This document shows positions 1-9,343 of a DNA stretch of 34,242 nucleotides, in pieces. The notes under the pieces are model-generated. The model saw only the letters and a list, made by a program, of their open reading frames with translations. It did not search any database and was not told where the DNA came from. The translations under genes were made by a program, and so were the position numbers. The DNA is taken from the NCBI GenBank assembly GCA_046155225.1, contig JBJXED010000015.1:1-34242 (forward strand), given 5' to 3'. How positions within the stretch are numbered: the first letter of the stretch is position 1; every line of letters begins with the position of its first letter. Origin of the DNA: JAKFVA01 sp046155225. Its GTDB lineage: Bacteria; Pseudomonadota; Gammaproteobacteria; Burkholderiales; Burkholderiaceae_C.

Positions 1-104
1 AGTTCGGCCCCTTGTGCGGCGGCTTCTTCCAGCAGCCCGCGGGCGGCCAGCAGGTTGTCCTGCACACGGCCGCAGGAAACCATCTGAATGGCCGCGACTT
101 TCAT
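1..104 (-). CDS. Nitrilase/carbon-nitrogen hydrolase family protein (N-terminal part only)
   Basis: Only the first 34 codons lie in the window; the gene continues past base 1. The translation begins MKVAAIQMVSCGRVQDN and goes on with LLAARGLLEEAAAQGAEL, the typical opening of the nitrilase superfamily (a beta strand ending in A-x-Q-M, then a helix that groups amide substrates). The catalytic Glu-Lys-Cys residues are outside the window, so the substrate cannot be judged. The ATG overlaps the stop of the upstream YhdP-like gene by four bases (ATGA at 104-101), so the two are probably translationally coupled. In Burkholderiales a nitrilase-family gene commonly follows yhdP; that placement supports the call. 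Confidence 0.8.
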   Translation of the reverse strand, partial: MKVAAIQMVSCGRVQDNLLAARGLLEEAAAQGAE

Positions 105-3100
105 TGGACAGCCCGCTCCTCAGCAGCGGCTTTGGCGGGTTCATTGGCTGCACCCACTCTGGCCCGGCGGTCCACCTTGACGATTTTCGGATCGGCCCAG
201 GAACCGCTGATTTGAAACTCTTGCGTGGCCGCCTCAATCAGCGGCTGGCGGAAAAACAGTTGCGCCAAAAATGTGCCCAAACCCACTGCCGGGTTGATGA
301 TGGTCGTGATCAGCGAGGCCGTGCCGGCATTCAGCTCGGGCACGACCACAGCCCGCACGTCCTGGGTTTCACGCGCAATGTCAGCCGAGCCGGCCATGAG
401 CACGGCGGCATTCACGCCCTTCATTTGCAGGTTGTTGGTACTGGCCAAGCCGCGGTCAATCAGGACATCACCGCGCACAAAATCAAAGGCAAAGCCTTCG
501 CTGAATACGTCACGGAAATCCAGCGTCAGGCGGCGCGGCAGCGACTGCAGGCTCAGCACGCCCAAAAGCTTGGCCAAGCCCGGATCGGCCTGCAAAAACT
601 GGCCCGCATTGACACTGACATTGAACTGCCCGGTCAGGCTCGGGTAGTCCAGCGCCAGCGGTGAGCCAAGCCAGCCGATCTGGCCCTGCATTTTTCCCGC
701 GCCACCGCGGATCAAGTCGTTCATGCCAAAGCGCGCCAGCAGCTTGCCGGAGTCGGCAATGTCCAGCGTGAAGTTCATCACCGTGCGGCGTTTGTCGCCC
801 TGGGCAGCAGGCGCAGGGCTAGCGCCGTCACCGGGAGCGGCCTGCGCACCGCGCACTGCCCAATTGCCGCTGGCGGTGAGCCTGGCTTCAGGCAAGGTGA
901 GGTTGAATTTATTCAGCCGCCATTCGCGAACCGTGTCCGGCGCAGTGGGGTCGCGACCGGCGGTGCGCCCGCCGCGATTCACCGCGTCAATCTCGATGCG
1001 GCCCAGTTTTCTGCCGCGCAGCTCAAAGTCCTCGACCACGATGTCGAGCGCGGGAATGCTTGCGGGCTGCTGCTCCAGCAGGTCTTCCACGTCAGCAGCG
1101 GTGCTGGAAGCCACGGTCAGGCGGGCCAGGCGGGCATAGACCCGGCCGGCACCACTGGCAGCGGGCTGGCGGTATTCCAAATACCCGCTGAGCTCGCTGG
1201 CGTCGATATTGGCGCGCCAGGTGGTGCCCTCGCGCGAGCCGCCCAGCACCATATTGCTGAGTTTGCGGCCGTCCAGCGTCAATTCGGCGGCGCGTACCGC
1301 CAGCCGCGTAGGCAAATAGTCTGGCGCAACACTGACGGCGGCCGTCGCCGGCCCAACGCCGCCTGGCGGCAGGCGCACTGTGGATTGCGACAGTGCTGCC
1401 GCCTCACGGACACTGGCATCGCCGAGACGCGCAAGCACGGCACTCCAGGCGTCCGCATCGATTTTTTGCAGCCGCACATTGGCGACCACCCCCTGCGCTG
1501 CGGGCCCGGGCGACTCGCCTGGCTGCAAGCCCACCGCGATTTGGCCGCGCAAGACCCTGGGCTGCGGCCCTGAAATATCGCGCACATAAGACAACGCGGC
1601 CACTGCGCCCAACTCCAGTGCCAACAGGTCTTGCGGCCGCACCGTGCCGGCTGTGTCGGGCGCGAGTGACTCACGCAGCAGCACGTTGTCCAGCCGCACG
1701 GGCAGCACCGATTCGGCCGTTTTGGCCAGAGGTGCAGGCAAACCAAGCGCCATGCCTTGCAGCGAAGTGGCCACGGAGTATTCCGTCAGGCCCTGGCGAA
1801 CCGCCAGCCACGCCGTGTAGGGCGTGCTGCCAGTGGCATAACTGGCAAGTTGCGACACGAACCCCAACTCGCTGGCCGCACGCAGCCCTTCGGCACTCGC
1901 CAGGCCTTGCGCACGAAAGGCAATGCTAGGCTCGCTGGCACCGGCACCCCAGGCCATGGTGCTGCTGGAAGCCGAGGGCTGCAGGCCATTGAAGGCGGTA
2001 TTGCCGAGCAGCGCCCGGCTGCCACCTTCGAGCCGAACATCGCCGCCCACGGCGCGCGCTTGGACCCCGGCCAGGGCAACGCCGTTTTCGGAGAATTGCA
2101 CCCCGCCGCGGACCTGGCTGAATGCCGGCGTTTGCGGCGTGATTTGCACGTCGTTGCCCGCGAGCAGCACCGTCCCGTTGACGCGGCTTTTGTCAATCGT
2201 GTTGATCGGCAAATTGAGCTGGACTTTGTACTCGGCCGGTCCGCTCAGGGCAGCGCTGCCCAGCGCGGGTGCCAGCTTGGGTTGCAAGGGCGAGGCCAGC
2301 AAGGCTCGCGCCATTTCATTGAGCGGGCCGCGGGCTTCGGCTTGGACGTTGACTACGGTGGTTTTGCTCAAGTCGGCAATTTCCGCCTCGATGCGCTGGA
2401 TTTGCACCCCTGCCGTTCCCGCAAGCCGGGCACTGGCCCCTTTGATCTGCATCTGGTTGCCATTGAACAGCAGTTCGCCCGACAGCTGAGCCAAAGCAGG
2501 CCAGACCAGTGGCGCACCCCCTGCCACCGGCAGAGCGACGGGCGAATAGGCATAGGTGACGTTGTCCATCCGCGCAGCAATGCGGAATTCGGCGGTTTTG
2601 CCGGCCCGGGCGGGCATGTCATTCAAATCGCCCTTCAAGACAAACTTGACCGCGCTCAAATCGCCTTGGCCAATGGCCCCACGGACATAGTCCCGGGCCT
2701 CTTGCGAAACCGTGGTGGGCAAGTAGTAGTGGACGCGGTTGCCGATGCCGCGGCTGAGCTGAACCTGTGCATCGATGATGCCGGGAAAGCGCGAAGCACT
2801 GGAAGAGACCGCCGGGTCGCTGGTGCGCCAGCGCACCTCGCCCTCGCCCTGGGCATCGGCATTGGCAAATTTGAGCTGCGTCAGCTCGGCCGAAAGTTTG
2901 CTGCCATTGACCAGCCACTTCGCGTTGACCGACAACTCGTCGATTTCGACCAGTGGGTCGGCCAGGACGCCGGGCAACTCGACGCTGCCTTTTTTAATTC
3001 CCAGCGTTGCCTGGCCGCCCGACTGCGTTGCCGAGAAGTCCACCCGTAAGCCCTTGACGCCGGGTACCCCTGCAGCCTGTGCTTGCAACTCAAGATCGGC

Positions 3101-4372
3101 TACGCGGCCTTGGGCGGTGAATTTTGCGGGGGCCTGCAGCGGCCCCTGCCAAGTCACGGCCAAGCTCTCGACCAGGCCCTTGGGCGCATGGGCTTGCAGC
3201 AGCGCGTGGGTGGTGCTGGCCAGTGGCAACCTGCTGGCAATTTGCGACAAGGCTTGCAAGCTCAAGCGGTCGGCGCGCAATTCGCCCTGGGCCAAAGCGC
3301 TGCCGCCCTGCACCGCTGGCGGCTCGCTATGGCGCACAAACACATTGCCGCCAGGCCAGTGCAGGCCGTCGGTGGTGTCAAATTGCAAGGCTTGGGTGGA
3401 GAATTCCAGCCCGCCCGGCAACGCTTTGCCAGCCAGTCGCCCGGTCATGTTGCGCAGGCCAAGAACCTCCAGCTCGGGCCGCAGCCGCAACTGCACACCG
3501 GCCAGCGCGACATCGGCCGTGACTTCCGTGATCTGGCCCTGCCGTACAGCCGCCCAAGCGCGCAAAGCGCCGTGGCCCTCGGTCAAGTCAACGCCTGGGG
3601 TGACAAAGCGCTGCAGCTGCGAAATGTCAACGTTGGAAAAGTCAGCATGCACTTCGCCCATCCAATCCTGCCAGCGCGAGCCCGAAGCCCATACCGGCTG
3701 GCGAAACAAGGCGCTGACTTGAAAAGCGGTGCCCCACTCTGGCGGCGGTGTGGCATGCAAGCGCAGCGCATGGCGGCGGCTGCGGTTGCGCACAACAAAA
3801 TCCACACCGCTCAGGGCCACGGTGGCACCGCCGCGCTGCTCATCGGTCCAGCGCACGCTGCCGCCCTGGATGGCAAATTCGGCTTGCGAGAAAAACCAGT
3901 CAAGCCCGGCGTTGCTGTCAGCGGTTTTGCCCGCAGAGAGGTCCAGCCCAGCGATGGTGATGCGCCCGTCTTTCATGCGCCGGATATCAAGTTCGGGCTT
4001 GTCAATGTACAGCTGCTCAAACCCCATGCCCCACAGTGAGCGCGGCGAAACCGCAATCACCACGCGCGGCAAAAGCAGCGCGTCCCGTCCTTGCGCGTCG
4101 AGCAGGCGCACGCCGTGCAGCTCAAATGAGGGGATCCACCCTGTCGAGCGGGCCTGGATTTCGCCAATTCTCACCGGGGCACCTACTGCCAAACTGGCCT
4201 GCGCTTCCAGCGCTGGGCGGTATTGTTCGATTCGCGGCACAATCCAGCCGTGCAATACGACCCAAGCCAGCACAGAAATTGCAAATGCCGCTACCAGCAA
4301 CCACCAAACGGTGCCAATTGCAGCAGCTCCCAGGCGAAACAGTCGGTGCGGGGCATGAGAAATTTGATTCAT
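101..4372 (-). CDS. yhdP: YhdP family (AsmA-like, DUF3971) envelope protein
   Basis: A 1423-residue protein with one N-terminal membrane anchor (about residues 14-40, rich in A, V, W, L) and a long periplasmic part of AsmA/TamB-like beta-rich repeats. It ends with an AsmA_2-like region (QADPGLAKLLGVLSLQSLPR, then DVFSEGFAFD) typical of YhdP. E. coli YhdP (about 1266 residues) helps carry phospholipids from the inner to the outer membrane together with TamB and YdbH. I chose the ATG at 4372 (MNQISHAPHRL) because an AGGT element lies about nine bases upstream and the anchor follows at once. A GTG-type start at 4417 would overlap the divergent glnE. The gene is coupled to the downstream nitrilase gene by an ATGA overlap. 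Family assignment is firm; the exact substrate is inferred from the E. coli homologue. Confidence 0.9.
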   Translation of the reverse strand: MNQISHAPHRLFRLGAAAIGTVWWLLVAAFAISVLAWVVLHGWIVPRIEQYRPALEAQASLAVGAPVRIGEIQARSTGWIPSFELHGVRLLDAQGRDALLLPRVVIAVSPRSLWGMGFEQLYIDKPELDIRRMKDGRITIAGLDLSAGKTADSNAGLDWFFSQAEFAIQGGSVRWTDEQRGGATVALSGVDFVVRNRSRRHALRLHATPPPEWGTAFQVSALFRQPVWASGSRWQDWMGEVHADFSNVDISQLQRFVTPGVDLTEGHGALRAWAAVRQGQITEVTADVALAGVQLRLRPELEVLGLRNMTGRLAGKALPGGLEFSTQALQFDTTDGLHWPGGNVFVRHSEPPAVQGGSALAQGELRADRLSLQALSQIASRLPLASTTHALLQAHAPKGLVESLAVTWQGPLQAPAKFTAQGRVADLELQAQAAGVPGVKGLRVDFSATQSGGQATLGIKKGSVELPGVLADPLVEIDELSVNAKWLVNGSKLSAELTQLKFANADAQGEGEVRWRTSDPAVSSSASRFPGIIDAQVQLSRGIGNRVHYYLPTTVSQEARDYVRGAIGQGDLSAVKFVLKGDLNDMPARAGKTAEFRIAARMDNVTYAYSPVALPVAGGAPLVWPALAQLSGELLFNGNQMQIKGASARLAGTAGVQIQRIEAEIADLSKTTVVNVQAEARGPLNEMARALLASPLQPKLAPALGSAALSGPAEYKVQLNLPINTIDKSRVNGTVLLAGNDVQITPQTPAFSQVRGGVQFSENGVALAGVQARAVGGDVRLEGGSRALLGNTAFNGLQPSASSSTMAWGAGASEPSIAFRAQGLASAEGLRAASELGFVSQLASYATGSTPYTAWLAVRQGLTEYSVATSLQGMALGLPAPLAKTAESVLPVRLDNVLLRESLAPDTAGTVRPQDLLALELGAVAALSYVRDISGPQPRVLRGQIAVGLQPGESPGPAAQGVVANVRLQKIDADAWSAVLARLGDASVREAAALSQSTVRLPPGGVGPATAAVSVAPDYLPTRLAVRAAELTLDGRKLSNMVLGGSREGTTWRANIDASELSGYLEYRQPAASGAGRVYARLARLTVASSTAADVEDLLEQQPASIPALDIVVEDFELRGRKLGRIEIDAVNRGGRTAGRDPTAPDTVREWRLNKFNLTLPEARLTASGNWAVRGAQAAPGDGASPAPAAQGDKRRTVMNFTLDIADSGKLLARFGMNDLIRGGAGKMQGQIGWLGSPLALDYPSLTGQFNVSVNAGQFLQADPGLAKLLGVLSLQSLPRRLTLDFRDVFSEGFAFDFVRGDVLIDRGLASTNNLQMKGVNAAVLMAGSADIARETQDVRAVVVPELNAGTASLITTIINPAVGLGTFLAQLFFRQPLIEAATQEFQISGSWADPKIVKVDRRARVGAANEPAKAAAEERAVQ

Positions 4373-4397
4373 TGAGTACCTGAAGCGAGCAAGAATT

Positions 4398-7214
4398 ATG
4401 ACCCGCACGGCAGCCACGGGTTCAACCTTAGAGGATGCACGGTCACCGCCTGCATCGGCTGCGCACGGGGCGCTCTCTGCACTGCCTTATTCCCGTGTGG
4501 CACAACGACTCAGCCGCCGGTATGGCCGTGTTTTTTCCGGCCTGCCGCCATGGGCTGCGACGGGCCCCATCACACGCGCACAGCTACAAACTGCCTATGC
4601 CTATTTGCTGGCGCTGGAGCCCAATCCTGCGGCGGCGCTGCGGATGCTGCGCAGCGGCTTGCTGCTGCGTGTCATGGCGATGGACTGTGATCGCCATGCG
4701 GCCTTGTCCGTGGTGTGCGAGAGCATGACCGAGCTGGCCGAGTTTGCCCTGGATGTGGCATGCAACCTGAGCCTGCAACAACTCGACGCACAGCACGGCG
4801 CGCCGCTGGCGGCGGGCGGGCAGCGGGCGCAGTTGTGGGTGCTGGGCATGGGCAAGCTGGGCGCACGCGAGTTGAATGTCTCCAGCGACATTGACCTGAT
4901 TTATGTCTATGACGACGACGGCGAAACCGCCGGCCTTGCGCATGGCCGGGGCAAGATTTCCAACCAGGAATATTTCGGCAAAGTGGTCAAAGCTATCTAC
5001 AGCCTGATTGCCGAGAGCAGCGAACACGGCTTTGTGTTCCGTATCGACACGGCCTTGCGCCCCAATGGCAACTCGGGACTGCCCGCCGTCTCGCTGGCCT
5101 CCCTGGAGACCTACTTTTCAGCGCAGGGCCGTGAATGGGAACGCTTTGCCTGGCTCAAAAGCCGCGTGGTGGCACCGCTGTCAAGCTTGCAAGACAGCTC
5201 GGCCCAGCGCCTGGGCGCGGTGGTGTTGCCATTTGTATTCAGACGCTACCTCGACTACAGCGTGTTTGACGCCCTTCGCCAGTTGCACCGCCAGATTCGG
5301 GAACATGCCTTGCGCCGCAGCGCGGGTCGGCCAGAGCGCGCCAACGATGTCAAGCTCTCGCGCGGCGGCATTCGGGAAATTGAATTCACGGTGCAACTGC
5401 TGCAGCTGGTGCGCGGCGGGCAGTTTCCTGAGTTGCGCACGCGCGCAACCCTCGCCGCGTTGCCGCTATTGGCACAAGCCGGTTTGATTCCGCCCGATGT
5501 GGCCGACGCGCTGGCACAGGCCTATGTGTTCCTGCGCCGCACCGAGCACCGCATCCAGTACCTGGATGACCAGCAAACCCATGTGCTGCCCACCCAGGAC
5601 GACGACCTGACCTGGATCGCGCAGACGCTGGGCTACCCTGCCTGCTGCCCGTTTTTGCACGACCTGGACGCCCACCGCGAACGGGTGGCGCAGGAATTTG
5701 ACCGGCTGCTCGGCGGCAGCAAACCCCTGGGCTGCAAACCCTGCCAGACTGCTTGCGGCCAAACGGGGGCCCTGTCACAAGAAGCAGATACCCCCTGGCT
5801 GCCCGCGACCACTGGCGCATTTGGGCAAGCACTGGTGCCTTGGCTGGCCCATCCACGGCTGCTGGCCATGCGCGAGGATGCCAAAACCCGCCTGCAGCAA
5901 CTGCTGACCCGGACGCAGCGCTGGGTCGATGAAGGCCGCGTCACGCCGCGTGCCGCCCTCGCCAGCCTGGCCTGGATGGAGCCGCTGCTGCGGCGCGAAA
6001 GCTATCTGGCACTGCTGCTGGAGCGCCCGGCCGTGCACGAGCGCTTGCTTCGGCTGCTGGGACTCGCGCAGTGGCCCGCCCATTACCTGATGCGCCACCC
6101 CGGAGTGATCGACGAATTGGCCGGTGGCGCTTTGCTGGGTGAGCGTTTTGATGCGCCGACTTTTGTGCAAGAGCTGCACTACCGCCACGAAGCACTTCGC
6201 CACACCCGCGAAGACAACGACGAAGCGTTGCTGAATCTGCTGCGCCGCGCCCACCATGCCGAGCTGTTTCGTATTTTGGCGCGCGATGTAGAGGGCCTGC
6301 TCACGGTAGAAGAAGTGGCCGACGACCTCAGCGCGCTGGCCGATGCGGTGCTGGCCACCACCGCCGAGTGGTGTTGGCAGCGGCTGGCCTCGCGCCCTGC
6401 CGGCCCGGCGCGGTTTGCCATCATTGCGTACGGCAAGCTGGGCGGCAAGGAGCTTGGCTACGGCAGTGACCTTGACATCGTGTTTGTCTATGACCCAGAG
6501 CCCGGCAGTGACACCGATGCCGCTGCCGTGACCTACACCGCACTGGCGCGCAAGCTGATCCATTGGCTCACGCTCAAGACCGGCGAGGGCGATTTGTTCG
6601 AGATCGACACCGCCCTGCGGCCCAATGGCAATTCGGGCCTGCTGGTCAGCCGCTTTGATGCCTACGCCAACTACCAGCAGCAGCGCGGCAGCAGCACGGC
6701 CTGGACCTGGGAACACCAGGCCATGACGCGGGCGCGTTTTTGTGTCGGCTGGGCACCGCTGAAATCGCGCTTTGATGCGGTGCGCGAAGCCGTCATCCAT
6801 GCCCCGCGCGACTTGCCCGCGCTGCGCCGCGAAGTACTGACGATGCGCCAGAAGGTCGCGCAGTCGCGCCCGGTCAAGCCTGGCTGCTTTGACGTCAAGC
6901 ACAGCCCCGGCGGCATGCTCGACGCCGAATTTGCCGTGCAGTACCTGGTACTGGCGCAAGGCCAGCGCCACCCTGGCATGAGCGAAAACGCAGGCAATAT
7001 TGCGCTGCTGCTGCGCGCCGAATCGCTGGGCCTGTTGCCGGCGGGTTGTGGCCAAGCGGCGGCGGCGGCCTACCGCGAACTGCGCAAAATTCAGCACCAG
7101 GCGCGCCTGGACCAGCAGCCCACGCAAGTGCTGTTGCCAGCACTGCTGGTACAGCGCCAGGCTATTGAAAGGCTGTGGCAAGCGGTGTTTGAGACCGCCC
7201 GCAATTTTGAATAG
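4398..7214 (+). CDS. glnE: Bifunctional glutamine synthetase adenylyltransferase/adenylyl-removing enzyme
   Basis: A 938-residue protein, close to E. coli GlnE (946). It adenylylates and deadenylylates glutamine synthetase in response to PII (GlnB) and glutamine. Two nucleotidyltransferase domains are visible, each with the G-[MY]-GKLG-x-[KR]-EL-x(4)-SD-[IL]-D signature: the N-terminal adenylyl-removing copy at about residues 149-174 (GMGKLGARELNVSSDIDL) and the C-terminal adenylyl-transferase copy at about 675-698 (AYGKLGGKELGYGSDLDI). Both keep the metal-binding D-x-D. Each is followed by the FRIDTALRPNGNSG or FEIDTALRPNGNSG block and a GlnD PII-uridylyltransferase-like helical domain. The gene diverges from yhdP with only 25 bp between the starts, so the promoters must overlap the coding ends. 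No clear Shine-Dalgarno is seen before the chosen ATG. Confidence 0.96.
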   Translation: MTRTAATGSTLEDARSPPASAAHGALSALPYSRVAQRLSRRYGRVFSGLPPWAATGPITRAQLQTAYAYLLALEPNPAAALRMLRSGLLLRVMAMDCDRHAALSVVCESMTELAEFALDVACNLSLQQLDAQHGAPLAAGGQRAQLWVLGMGKLGARELNVSSDIDLIYVYDDDGETAGLAHGRGKISNQEYFGKVVKAIYSLIAESSEHGFVFRIDTALRPNGNSGLPAVSLASLETYFSAQGREWERFAWLKSRVVAPLSSLQDSSAQRLGAVVLPFVFRRYLDYSVFDALRQLHRQIREHALRRSAGRPERANDVKLSRGGIREIEFTVQLLQLVRGGQFPELRTRATLAALPLLAQAGLIPPDVADALAQAYVFLRRTEHRIQYLDDQQTHVLPTQDDDLTWIAQTLGYPACCPFLHDLDAHRERVAQEFDRLLGGSKPLGCKPCQTACGQTGALSQEADTPWLPATTGAFGQALVPWLAHPRLLAMREDAKTRLQQLLTRTQRWVDEGRVTPRAALASLAWMEPLLRRESYLALLLERPAVHERLLRLLGLAQWPAHYLMRHPGVIDELAGGALLGERFDAPTFVQELHYRHEALRHTREDNDEALLNLLRRAHHAELFRILARDVEGLLTVEEVADDLSALADAVLATTAEWCWQRLASRPAGPARFAIIAYGKLGGKELGYGSDLDIVFVYDPEPGSDTDAAAVTYTALARKLIHWLTLKTGEGDLFEIDTALRPNGNSGLLVSRFDAYANYQQQRGSSTAWTWEHQAMTRARFCVGWAPLKSRFDAVREAVIHAPRDLPALRREVLTMRQKVAQSRPVKPGCFDVKHSPGGMLDAEFAVQYLVLAQGQRHPGMSENAGNIALLLRAESLGLLPAGCGQAAAAAYRELRKIQHQARLDQQPTQVLLPALLVQRQAIERLWQAVFETARNFE

Positions 7215-7226
7215 CCTGTCGCAATC

Positions 7227-7290
7227 CTAAATTGATAGCGCTACGGGCAGCATTCACTTTGGCTAGCGGTCATTTTTGCTTGTAATTTGT
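7227..7290 (+). repeat. Copy A of a short dispersed repeat
   Basis: Lies in the 152-bp gap between the convergent glnE and heptose adenylyltransferase genes. It opens with CTAAATTGATAGC and continues with CTAC-GGGCAG, ACTTTGGCTAGCGG and a T-run. Aligned without gaps to the copy at 16557, 22 of the first 35 positions (from 7234) agree. Short elements beginning TTGATAGC and containing GGCTAG or GCTAGAGG are, from memory, common in Comamonadaceae genomes. The function is unknown. No clear intrinsic terminator was seen in this gap. Confidence 0.5.
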
Positions 7291-7366
7291 CGATTTTGAC
7301 GGTTTTCAGGCTGTTTGGAGCGCAACCCAGGAGGCTCAGAGCCGCCGCGCAATGTCTGGAGCGGGT

Positions 7367-7855
7367 TCAGCCCAGCGCGTTACTTTGCCGAATTTTTTGC
7401 ACCAGCGCCGTGGTGGAATAGCCGCGCACAAACGGCATCGCCAAAGCGCGGCCGCCCCAGCTTTGCACCGCCGCGCTTTCCGCCAAGGTGGCCATGTCGT
7501 AGTCACCGCCTTTGACCAAGATGTCCGGGCGGATCTCATGCACCAATGCGAGCGGGGTGTCCTCGTCAAACCAGGTCACCAGGCTGACCGATGCCAGCGC
7601 CGCCACCATGCAGGCGCGGTCTTGCTCGGTGTTGAGCGGGCGGTCCGCGCCTTTGCCCAGACGCCGGGCCGAGGCATCCGTGTTCAGCGCCACCAGCAAA
7701 CTGGCCCCCAGGGCCCGCGCCGCCTCCAGGTAGGTGACGTGGCCAGGATGCAGCAAGTCAAAGACGCCGTTGGTAAAGACCAGCGGCCGGGGCAGCGCGG
7801 CCAATCGCGTGGGCAATTGCCCACGCGGCGTGAGTTTGTCCAAGAAGGCGGTCAC
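7367..7855 (-). CDS. rfaE2: D-glycero-beta-D-manno-heptose 1-phosphate adenylyltransferase
   Basis: Cytidylyltransferase-like nucleotidyltransferase that makes ADP-heptose for the lipopolysaccharide inner core. It has the TNGVFDLLHPGHVTYLEAAR block with the HxGH motif, the KGGDYD element and the C-terminal GYSTTALVQKI motif characteristic of RfaE domain II. It stands alone, without the kinase domain found in fused HldE. I chose the GTG at 7855 (giving 162 residues, the usual size for stand-alone RfaE2). The open frame reaches back to an ATG at 7957, but that start would overlap the ferritin-like gene by 56 bp and adds a Pro/Arg-rich, unconserved stretch. No strong ribosome-binding site precedes either start, so the N-terminus is uncertain. 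It follows the ferritin-like gene by 46 bp and may share its promoter. Confidence 0.9.
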   Translation of the reverse strand: MTAFLDKLTPRGQLPTRLAALPRPLVFTNGVFDLLHPGHVTYLEAARALGASLLVALNTDASARRLGKGADRPLNTEQDRACMVAALASVSLVTWFDEDTPLALVHEIRPDILVKGGDYDMATLAESAAVQSWGGRALAMPFVRGYSTTALVQKIRQSNALG

Positions 7856-7901
7856 AGAGAGGTTCGGGCCGAGTGGGCCGTGCGGCCCTAGCGCTGCAGG
7901 C

Positions 7902-8783
7902 TTAGGCCACGGCCGGGGCAATTTGGGCAGGCACGGCCGCCTCCAGCTCGCCCGCAATGTCTTTGATCAGGTCTTTGCGGTAGCGGTTGAGCTCCTGCAC
8001 GGTTTTGAAGCTCTGGTCCATCAGCAAGCTCATGTTGTGCAGGATACGGTCAATGACTTTGTTTTCCCAGACAGCGTCAAACTTGATTTGCGTGTCAAGC
8101 CAATGCTCCAGCCACTCAGGGTTGGGCAGGCGGCTCTGGATAGTGTCGCGCGGAAACAGGGTTTTGTTGACATGCAGGTTGGTCGGGTGCAGCGCCTGCG
8201 CCGTGCGGCGCGCACTGGCCATCAGCACGCCGACTTTGGCAAACGCCTGGCGCGCCTCGTTGCCGCAGTTGTTGATCGCCCGCTTCATGTAGCGCAGGTA
8301 GGCACCGCCATGGCGGGCTTCATCATGGCTCAGGATGGTGTAGATGTGCTTGATGACCGGCTCGGTATGCCATTCTGCCGCTCGGCGGTACCAGTGGTTC
8401 AGGCGGATTTCGCCGCAAAAGTGCAGCATGAGAGTCTCGAGTGCCGGCGCGGGCTCAAACTCAAAGCGCACCTCGTGCAATTCGTCTTCGGTGGGGGCCA
8501 ACTCCGGCCGGAAGCGGCGCAGGTATTCCATCAGCACCAAAGAATGCTTTTGCTCTTCGAAAAACCAGATGGATATAAAAGCGGAAAAGTCGCTGTCGTC
8601 ACGGTTGTCGCGCAAGAACATTTCCGTCGCCGGCAGGGCGGACCACTCGGTGATCGCGTTCATCTTGATGGTCTGGGCCTGCTCATCTGTCAACTGCGAG
8701 GCATCGAAACTGGCCCAAGGAATGTCCTTGTCCATGTCCCAACGGACGGACTCAAGCTGTTTGAAAAGTTCTGGATAGAGCAT
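7902..8783 (-). CDS. Ferritin-like di-iron protein (acyl-ACP desaturase-like fold)
   Basis: A 293-residue, largely helical protein with carboxylate/histidine motifs of a ferritin-like di-iron centre: an early Glu in TEWSALPATEM, then EEQKHS, a Glu in FCGEIRLNHW, and SHDEARHGG. The spacing resembles acyl-ACP desaturases and related oxygen-activating di-iron proteins; the substrate is not evident. The ATG at 8783 (MLYPELFKQLE) is preferred over a TTG four codons upstream because GAAGGA lies seven bases before it. A good sigma-70 promoter is present just upstream (separate entry). The C-terminus is Ala/Pro-rich. Similar proteins are widespread in Burkholderiales and usually annotated only as ferritin-like. 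Confidence 0.8.
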   Translation of the reverse strand: MLYPELFKQLESVRWDMDKDIPWASFDASQLTDEQAQTIKMNAITEWSALPATEMFLRDNRDDSDFSAFISIWFFEEQKHSLVLMEYLRRFRPELAPTEDELHEVRFEFEPAPALETLMLHFCGEIRLNHWYRRAAEWHTEPVIKHIYTILSHDEARHGGAYLRYMKRAINNCGNEARQAFAKVGVLMASARRTAQALHPTNLHVNKTLFPRDTIQSRLPNPEWLEHWLDTQIKFDAVWENKVIDRILHNMSLLMDQSFKTVQELNRYRKDLIKDIAGELEAAVPAQIAPAVA

Positions 8784-8801
8784 GTCGTCCTTCAAAATCT
8801 G

Positions 8802-8829
8802 CTTATATTTTAAGCAGTCTAGATGTCAA
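8802..8829 (-). promoter_or_regulatory. Sigma-70-type promoter with embedded inverted repeat, ferritin-like gene
   Basis: Read on the minus strand: TTGACA (8829-8824), a 16-bp spacer, then TATAAG (8807-8802), 18 bp before the ATG at 8783. The -10 sits inside a perfect 7-bp inverted repeat, CTGCTTA (8799-8805) and TAAGCAG (8811-8817), separated by 5 bp. The repeat could be an operator for a dimeric regulator. No protein footprint is known, so the operator idea is inference. Confidence 0.6.
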
Positions 8830-9343
8830 ACAAATTACATTTGCCGCGGGGCTCCTTGCAGATACGCCGCCTACCAAAGCGTGGAGCTATTTTGCCCCCG
8901 TCTCGTGACCGTCCTCATGGCGTAGCCTGTAGCAATCCTTTTTCTTGCTTCCATCTCACTCTACGCCATCCGTTCATGCCAAGCAAACACCAATCACACA
9001 GCGCCTGCGGGGTCATCACCTGAGGGGTAGCTGACCGCGCCATCAGAGATCGCACCGCAAATTAAAACTCTTGAGTAATAATGTGACTGAACAGTTTTCA
9101 CTTTAATCATGCCCAAATCAATTTGCTTCTGCATGTGGCCGATGAATTCGGCACTTATGAGGAACTTCGGCTTGATTAAAAGCTTCTTAAGTAAGCTGGC
9201 TGAATGGATCAGCCCAAGTTTTGTGCTGCGAAGTCTGCCCCGCCTAGATGGTTGGGCAGCAATCCCGAAGCGGTTTACCTCCTCCCTCCCTACCTGCTTC
9301 GCTTCGGGGCACTTCGCAGCCGCTTTACACGGCGCGCCCTGAT
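8830..9343. other. Gene-poor region between two divergent transcription units
   Basis: About 510 bp with no convincing gene. It must hold the promoter of the eight-gene operon starting at 9344, but I could not identify a firm -35/-10 pair or a TGATC-type ECF sigma motif. A 30-codon frame without a normal start (9087-9179) contains HVADEFGTYEELRLD. It might be a remnant, but I do not recognise it. Reading frames across 9204-9343 are pyrimidine-rich and look non-coding. Confidence 0.5.

Noticed and set aside
1757..3049. Long plus-strand open frame (430 codons) opposite yhdP
   Set aside because: No recognisable motif; composition reflects the antisense of an AsmA-like coding region.
5775..7181. 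Long antisense open frame (468 codons) inside glnE
   Set aside because: It is fully opposite the strongly conserved GlnE catalytic domains and has a Gln/Arg-rich, domain-free translation typical of shadow frames in GC-rich DNA.
7856..7957. Upstream extension of the heptose adenylyltransferase to an ATG at 7957
   Set aside because: Would overlap the ferritin-like gene and adds an unconserved Pro/Arg-rich stretch; the GTG at 7855 gives the family length.
9087..9179. Short frame containing HVADEFGTYEELRLD upstream of the FAD gene
   Set aside because: No start codon other than CTG, only 30 codons and no family I recognise; kept only as a note in the gap entry.
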